Shown here: positions 35,172-38,858 of the stretch, piece after piece | How positions within the stretch are numbered: the stretch's first letter is position 1 | How the letters are laid out: every line of letters starts with the position of its first letter | Notes under the pieces: generated by a model | Told to the model about the DNA's origin: nothing | The model's input: the letters and a program-made list of their open reading frames with translations, nothing else | Database searches by the model: none | Assembly (NCBI GenBank): GCA_016188295.1 | Contig: JACPIA010000008.1 | Coordinates: 1-38,858, forward strand | Direction of reading: 5' to 3' | DNA length: 38,858 bases | From: Candidatus Vogelbacteria bacterium | GTDB lineage: Bacteria; Patescibacteriota; Minisyncoccia; Phycocordibacterales; XYD1-FULL-46-19 | Made by a program: the position numbers and the translations under genes

Positions 35172-36311
35172 TTATCGAGCCCGATCCCAATTGATAAATT
35201 TGGGATCAATGAAAAATTCAGGAAAAGCGGGTTCAGCTACAGTCGGATGAGCCAAAGTGACCACTGAACGTTCCGGTAGACGACCAAAATAAGAAAACTC
35301 GCCACTAAACGGCGCGTAACGCAACTGGAAATGCAGATGCGGTCTAGTTTGACTATTACCTTCCCAAATCGTGCCGAGGAGCTGTCCGCGATACACTCGA
35401 CTACCAACCACTAATCCGTCTAACGGGATGACATGCATGTAGGTAGTGGTGACAGTCGCATTGACGCCGGGTGTGGGAACCTCTCGAAATCGATTATTAA
35501 ACGAATTGGGATGTTCGACTACAACCCAACCGCCATTAGCTTTATTAAGGGTCGCCATTTTTACATAACCATTAGCACAGGCAAACACTTTGCTCGCGGC
35601 CGTCGCTCGGAAATCGACTCCGGTATGTAATAATCTGGTCTGTCCGTCTAAACCATAACGATCTTCCCAATGATCACCAAAATTATAGCCACTGACCTGC
35701 GCATTGGCATAGCCTCCAGACAATGGAAATTGAAATTCAAAATAAATCAATCGCAATCGTGGATGATAATCACTCATCCATGGATTGCGATAATCAAGAC
35801 TGGCAAAGCCATTAAAAGTGTGGTCACGATCGATTGGTCTAAATTCTAAACCATAATCCGCCCAGACACCTTGTTTCCAATAACGATAAACTAAACTGAA
35901 ATTGATAGATACCCAACGCCAGTCCGTTTCGGTCAAAGTCGGTATTTCCACTTCACGACGGAAAAAAGCGCGTGGCTGATTAGACCAAGTGACACTGGTG
36001 TCGCGCCAGTCATCTTGGATTACATACATTCCCATCGGGGTGATGGAAAATTCCGGCATGATGTATGGCGCCAACCACAATTCCGCTAAAGCAATTTGTT
36101 TGGGTGTTTGACCGGCAGTATTAAGATCAATCAAGAAACGATACTCGCCACCATCGATCACACCGCAGACTAAACTCTGATTACGATTGAAACTTTCTTC
36201 CGAATCAATACTATAAACAAAAGTGTCTACCGCCGTTGGCAACGTCTGGATCGAATCAGTGGCCCAACTAACCGCCGGGCAAAACAACACTAGCCAAATA
36301 CCGATCTTCAT
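35172..36311 (-). CDS. Secreted DNRLRE-like domain + M23 peptidase
   Basis: DDWRDTSVTWSNQP with DYGLEFRP (DNRLRE-like); HTGVDFRATAASKVFACANGYV and RPHLHFQLR (M23). Confidence 0.85.
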   Translation of the reverse strand: MKIGIWLVLFCPAVSWATDSIQTLPTAVDTFVYSIDSEESFNRNQSLVCGVIDGGEYRFLIDLNTAGQTPKQIALAELWLAPYIMPEFSITPMGMYVIQDDWRDTSVTWSNQPRAFFRREVEIPTLTETDWRWVSINFSLVYRYWKQGVWADYGLEFRPIDRDHTFNGFASLDYRNPWMSDYHPRLRLIYFEFQFPLSGGYANAQVSGYNFGDHWEDRYGLDGQTRLLHTGVDFRATAASKVFACANGYVKMATLNKANGGWVVVEHPNSFNNRFREVPTPGVNATVTTTYMHVIPLDGLVVGSRVYRGQLLGTIWEGNSQTRPHLHFQLRYAPFSGEFSYFGRLPERSVVTLAHPTVAEPAFPEFFIDPKFINWDRAR

Positions 36312-36504
36312 TATCCACCTCCATTTCCTTGTTGTTTGGTTTTAATTTCCGTTTAAATCAAAGAACTAATTCCACAATAATTATATGACAAAATTTCCTA
36401 ATAAAAAAGCAGTTGCCTTAGACGAAATTATTAGATATACTGATATTTAGAAAAAGGTTCATTATAGACAATAGAACCAGGATACCCAAAAAGGAGAAAC
36501 GCCC

Positions 36505-36759
36505 ATGATACTAGACGAGGCGGAAATTGATTTACTCGAAAGAGTAGAGAGGACTAGGCGGATACCAGATGCTGATCGGCGAATTGCGTATCGATTGGCT
36601 TCACTTGGTTTCCTAAAGCTGGGCTATTCGAAAGATGGCGAATTCCATGAAACGGGTCAGCCATCCGAGATTGGTCGTGAACTACTGAGGATTGAGCGTA
36701 TCGAGAAAAACCCAATCCGTCGTTTTCTTAAGTGGTGGTTTGGAGGATTCTTGGGCTGA
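36505..36759 (+). CDS. Small hypothetical protein
   Basis: SD AAGGAG before ATG; 84 aa; Trp-rich C-terminus. Confidence 0.65.
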   Translation: MILDEAEIDLLERVERTRRIPDADRRIAYRLASLGFLKLGYSKDGEFHETGQPSEIGRELLRIERIEKNPIRRFLKWWFGGFLG

Positions 36760-36796
36760 ATCTAAAGGTAAAGGAGCCGTTACCATGTTGTACCTT

Positions 36797-36823
36797 AGCG
36801 ACACACTTGTGTGTCGCTTTTTC
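36797..36823 (+). terminator. Intrinsic terminator
   Basis: AGCGACACACTTGTGTGTCGCTTTTT. Confidence 0.8.
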
Positions 36824-36864
36824 ACTAAGGGAAGACACTTAACCATCTAGACTTATCCCCCATC

Positions 36865-36889
36865 AAAAAAGGAGAGACGCAGTCTCTCC
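36865..36889 (-). terminator. Intrinsic terminator, copy A
   Basis: Minus strand GGAGAGACTGCGTCTCTCCTTTTTT. Confidence 0.8.
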
Positions 36890-36924
36890 TCATAAAGGTG
36901 GCATAAATTATTTGTTGTCGTCGA

Positions 36925-37149
36925 CTAAGTAGGAAGCTTTCTTCGTCTTGGTTGTCTGAATGACAACTTCATCCTTACTACCCTATTGTAGGCATTTAGA
37001 CAAATCTCAGCCCACACTTTTGCCACAGGTGGATCTACCTCACAAACGTCAATCAGACGCTTCGTTTCTTGTTCCAAAAATAATGCCCTTGCACGCTTAC
37101 CGGTGATTGGTTTTGCATATGCTTTTTGTCTTTTAGCCCGCCGAGACAT
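36925..37149 (-). CDS. Small basic protein, paralog of 38244-38450
   Basis: SD GAAGGAGGATATGTGTA-ATG; MSRRAKRQK...CLNAYNRVVRMKLSFRQPRRRKLPT. Confidence 0.7.
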   Translation of the reverse strand: MSRRAKRQKAYAKPITGKRARALFLEQETKRLIDVCEVDPPVAKVWAEICLNAYNRVVRMKLSFRQPRRRKLPT

Positions 37150-37322
37150 TACACATATCCTCCTTCATTTGATTCTAGTTTCTGGTTGAAGTATACCATA
37201 GACACGGCAAAAAGGTGCAGTATGGACAAGCAAATAAAGATTTGTGGGTTGAATAGTTATATGTTACTCTGGCTGAGGAATATGGTCTGGTAAACGTAGC
37301 CAAATTTGGGAGGTTTTGTGCC

Positions 37323-37886
37323 ATGTACGACCCAACACCGCCAGTATATGCCTGGATACTAGCGACTCTCTTTTCAGTAGGATGCCTTGCTTTTTTTGTT
37401 CATGCGGTAGGTACCATCGTTCGAAGCAAGAGATATTATGGTTTGGAATGTACCCAAAACGATTGGGGTGAGAGAGTCAATATGCTTAAGGAAGATGTCG
37501 GGCGCCTCACATCGAACATGATTGCATTCACAGACTCAGGTGACGATCGCCTTTGGGAACCAGTCGAAGAAGACTTGAGGCGCCGTGCTTCGCAAGGAGT
37601 GAGAATCACCTTTGTTGTAAGTGAGCACGAATTCAGTTTGGCCACGAACAAAGTCCTGCGTAAATTGGCACAAGAACCAAACATAACATTGTTTCAGGTG
37701 TCAATTCGGCCGCCTGTCGACCTGCGATTGATTGATGGAAAACATCTTCACATCGCGTATCACGGGTCTGGACAGAATAACAACCGGCCGTGCTGGAGAA
37801 CTGGCCCCGGTGGAGCACTTCCAGAGCAGATTCGCGATAGTAAAGCATTCATTGGGGAGTATTTAGACCAATTACAACTGATTTGA
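37323..37886 (+). CDS. Membrane-anchored protein, possible degenerate PLD-like domain
   Basis: N-terminal TM; DGKHLHIAYHGSG segment; family assignment weak. Confidence 0.65.
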   Translation: MYDPTPPVYAWILATLFSVGCLAFFVHAVGTIVRSKRYYGLECTQNDWGERVNMLKEDVGRLTSNMIAFTDSGDDRLWEPVEEDLRRRASQGVRITFVVSEHEFSLATNKVLRKLAQEPNITLFQVSIRPPVDLRLIDGKHLHIAYHGSGQNNNRPCWRTGPGGALPEQIRDSKAFIGEYLDQLQLI

Positions 37887-37915
37887 CTCAGAATCCACCG
37901 ATGGAGGTATACACA

Positions 37916-38104
37916 ATGTCCAAGAAACTTTATGTAATGCTGGTGGTGCAAGTGCTCTTGCTTTGGATCGCCATTCTGTTGTTATTACTACCAATACTTG
38001 CCCCTATCATGCTTAGTATTGGTTTTGGTATGTTATGGCTAAACATAGCCATCTTGTTTTACCCAATAGTTTTTCCAAGTAGCACCACAGAATCGAGAAC
38101 TTAA
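37916..38104 (+). CDS. Small two-helix membrane protein
   Basis: GGAGG upstream of ATG 37916; MSKKLYVMLVVQVLLLWIAILLLLLPILAPIML... Confidence 0.6.
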   Translation: MSKKLYVMLVVQVLLLWIAILLLLLPILAPIMLSIGFGMLWLNIAILFYPIVFPSSTTESRT

Positions 38105-38122
38105 ACATGGGTAACGCTTAGT

Positions 38123-38147
38123 AATGGGGTCAAGTGACCCCATTTAT
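38123..38147 (+). terminator. Intrinsic terminator
   Basis: AATGGGGTCAAGTGACCCCATTTATTT. Confidence 0.7.
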
Positions 38148-38183
38148 TTATGGTGATAAATCACTAATCGTTGCCCTCATATC

Positions 38184-38208
38184 AAAAAAGGAGAGACGCA
38201 GTCTCTCC
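38184..38208 (-). terminator. Intrinsic terminator, copy B
   Basis: Same GGAGAGACTGCGTCTCTCCTTTTTT as 36865-36889. Confidence 0.8.
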
Positions 38209-38243
38209 TTACAAAGGTGGCACAAATTACTTGTTGTCGTCAA

Positions 38244-38450
38244 CTAGGCGGGAAGGTTCCTTCGTCTTGGTTGATCAAATGGCAATTCCATCTTGACCGA
38301 CCGGTTGTAAGCATGTAGGTGATTTCTAGCCCACAGCTTAGCAGTCTCGGGATCAACACTATACTCACGAATCAGACGTTCTTCCTCTTGCTTCAAGAAT
38401 GCCCTTGCCCGTGCACCCCTATACACCTCTTCTTTAGCTTGCCTGGACAT
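38244..38450 (-). CDS. Small basic protein, paralog of 36925-37149
   Basis: SD GAAGGAGGATATGTACA-ATG; MSRQAKEEV...HLHAYNRSVKMELPFDQPRRRNLPA. Confidence 0.7.
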   Translation of the reverse strand: MSRQAKEEVYRGARARAFLKQEEERLIREYSVDPETAKLWARNHLHAYNRSVKMELPFDQPRRRNLPA

Positions 38451-38728
38451 TGTACATATCCTCCTTCATTCTCTGAACGACTCTAAGTCAAAAAAAGTAC
38501 GAACAGCACCGCGAGGTACACCTCCGGCATCCCTCGGTGCTGGTTTCTAGCTGAAGTATACCATGGGCACGGCAAACACGCTATCCACAGTGGCCTCCCG
38601 CAAGGCTTGGTGTATGGGGAAGAATGCTACGCAGTACTGCGTGAGTTGTCAAGAGAATTCTTTGCGATGCAGGTTTTGGGCGACTTACCCTCTATCGTCC
38701 TCCACCTGCATCCGCTACCGGCACCGGC

Positions 38729-38858
38729 GTGCGGGAGGATGCGGTCGAACTGGCGCTCAAGGAAAAGCTCCGGGGGCTCAAGTTCAGGCCGCAGGAACTG
38801 GCGTATTTGCGACGGCAGTTGACCGTGCTGCAAGCTACCTGGGACTCAGACCGGGACA
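38729..38858 (+). CDS. Possible partial ORF running off the window
   Basis: VREDAVELALKEKLRGLKFRPQELAYLRRQLTVLQATWDSDRD... is more protein-like than the overlapping track ORFs 38607+/38833-; start uncertain. Confidence 0.35.
   Translation, partial: MREDAVELALKEKLRGLKFRPQELAYLRRQLTVLQATWDSDRD

Overview
AT-rich bacterial window whose conserved genes and dense packing suggest a reduced, Patescibacteria/CPR-like genome (lineage is inference). About 9.9-36 kb is mostly backbone: trpS, aspS, scpA/B, D,D-carboxypeptidase, mraY, ftsW, murG, gltX, M23 peptidase, rpmA, rplI, ctpA, corA, cysS, dnaB, recR, yfiH, rplU, rmuC. Two segments look accessory. (1) 0-9.6 kb is an island of unannotated small peptides. 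Three of them (starts 211+, 4280-, 7444-) have the same 12-nt Shine-Dalgarno, AGAAAGGAGGTG, which is a full complement of the canonical 16S 3' tail. The small ORFs are each followed by a strong hairpin, and most then by an enzyme. The best case is a 34-aa double-Gly-leader peptide (MTSQQRPVHELTLNQLAEVANGG|EPLRPTVHHCG) upstream of a graspetide-maturase-like ATP-grasp protein. That ATP-grasp ORF carries an in-frame TAG at codon 15. The locus is flanked by two paralogous alpha/beta hydrolases and a DUF397 gene. A second case is a 23-aa acidic peptide, then a terminator, then an M16 peptidase. I read the island as a candidate undescribed RiPP-like system. (2) 36.4-38.9 kb holds duplicated small-protein/terminator modules. 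Separately, a lone PaaX/Cas2-like gene between trpS and aspS is bracketed by inverted ~40-bp palindromes (34/40 identical by eye), like a REPtron or minimal mobile element. I recognised no tRNA, rRNA or CRISPR array. All homology calls are from motif recognition, with no searches run.
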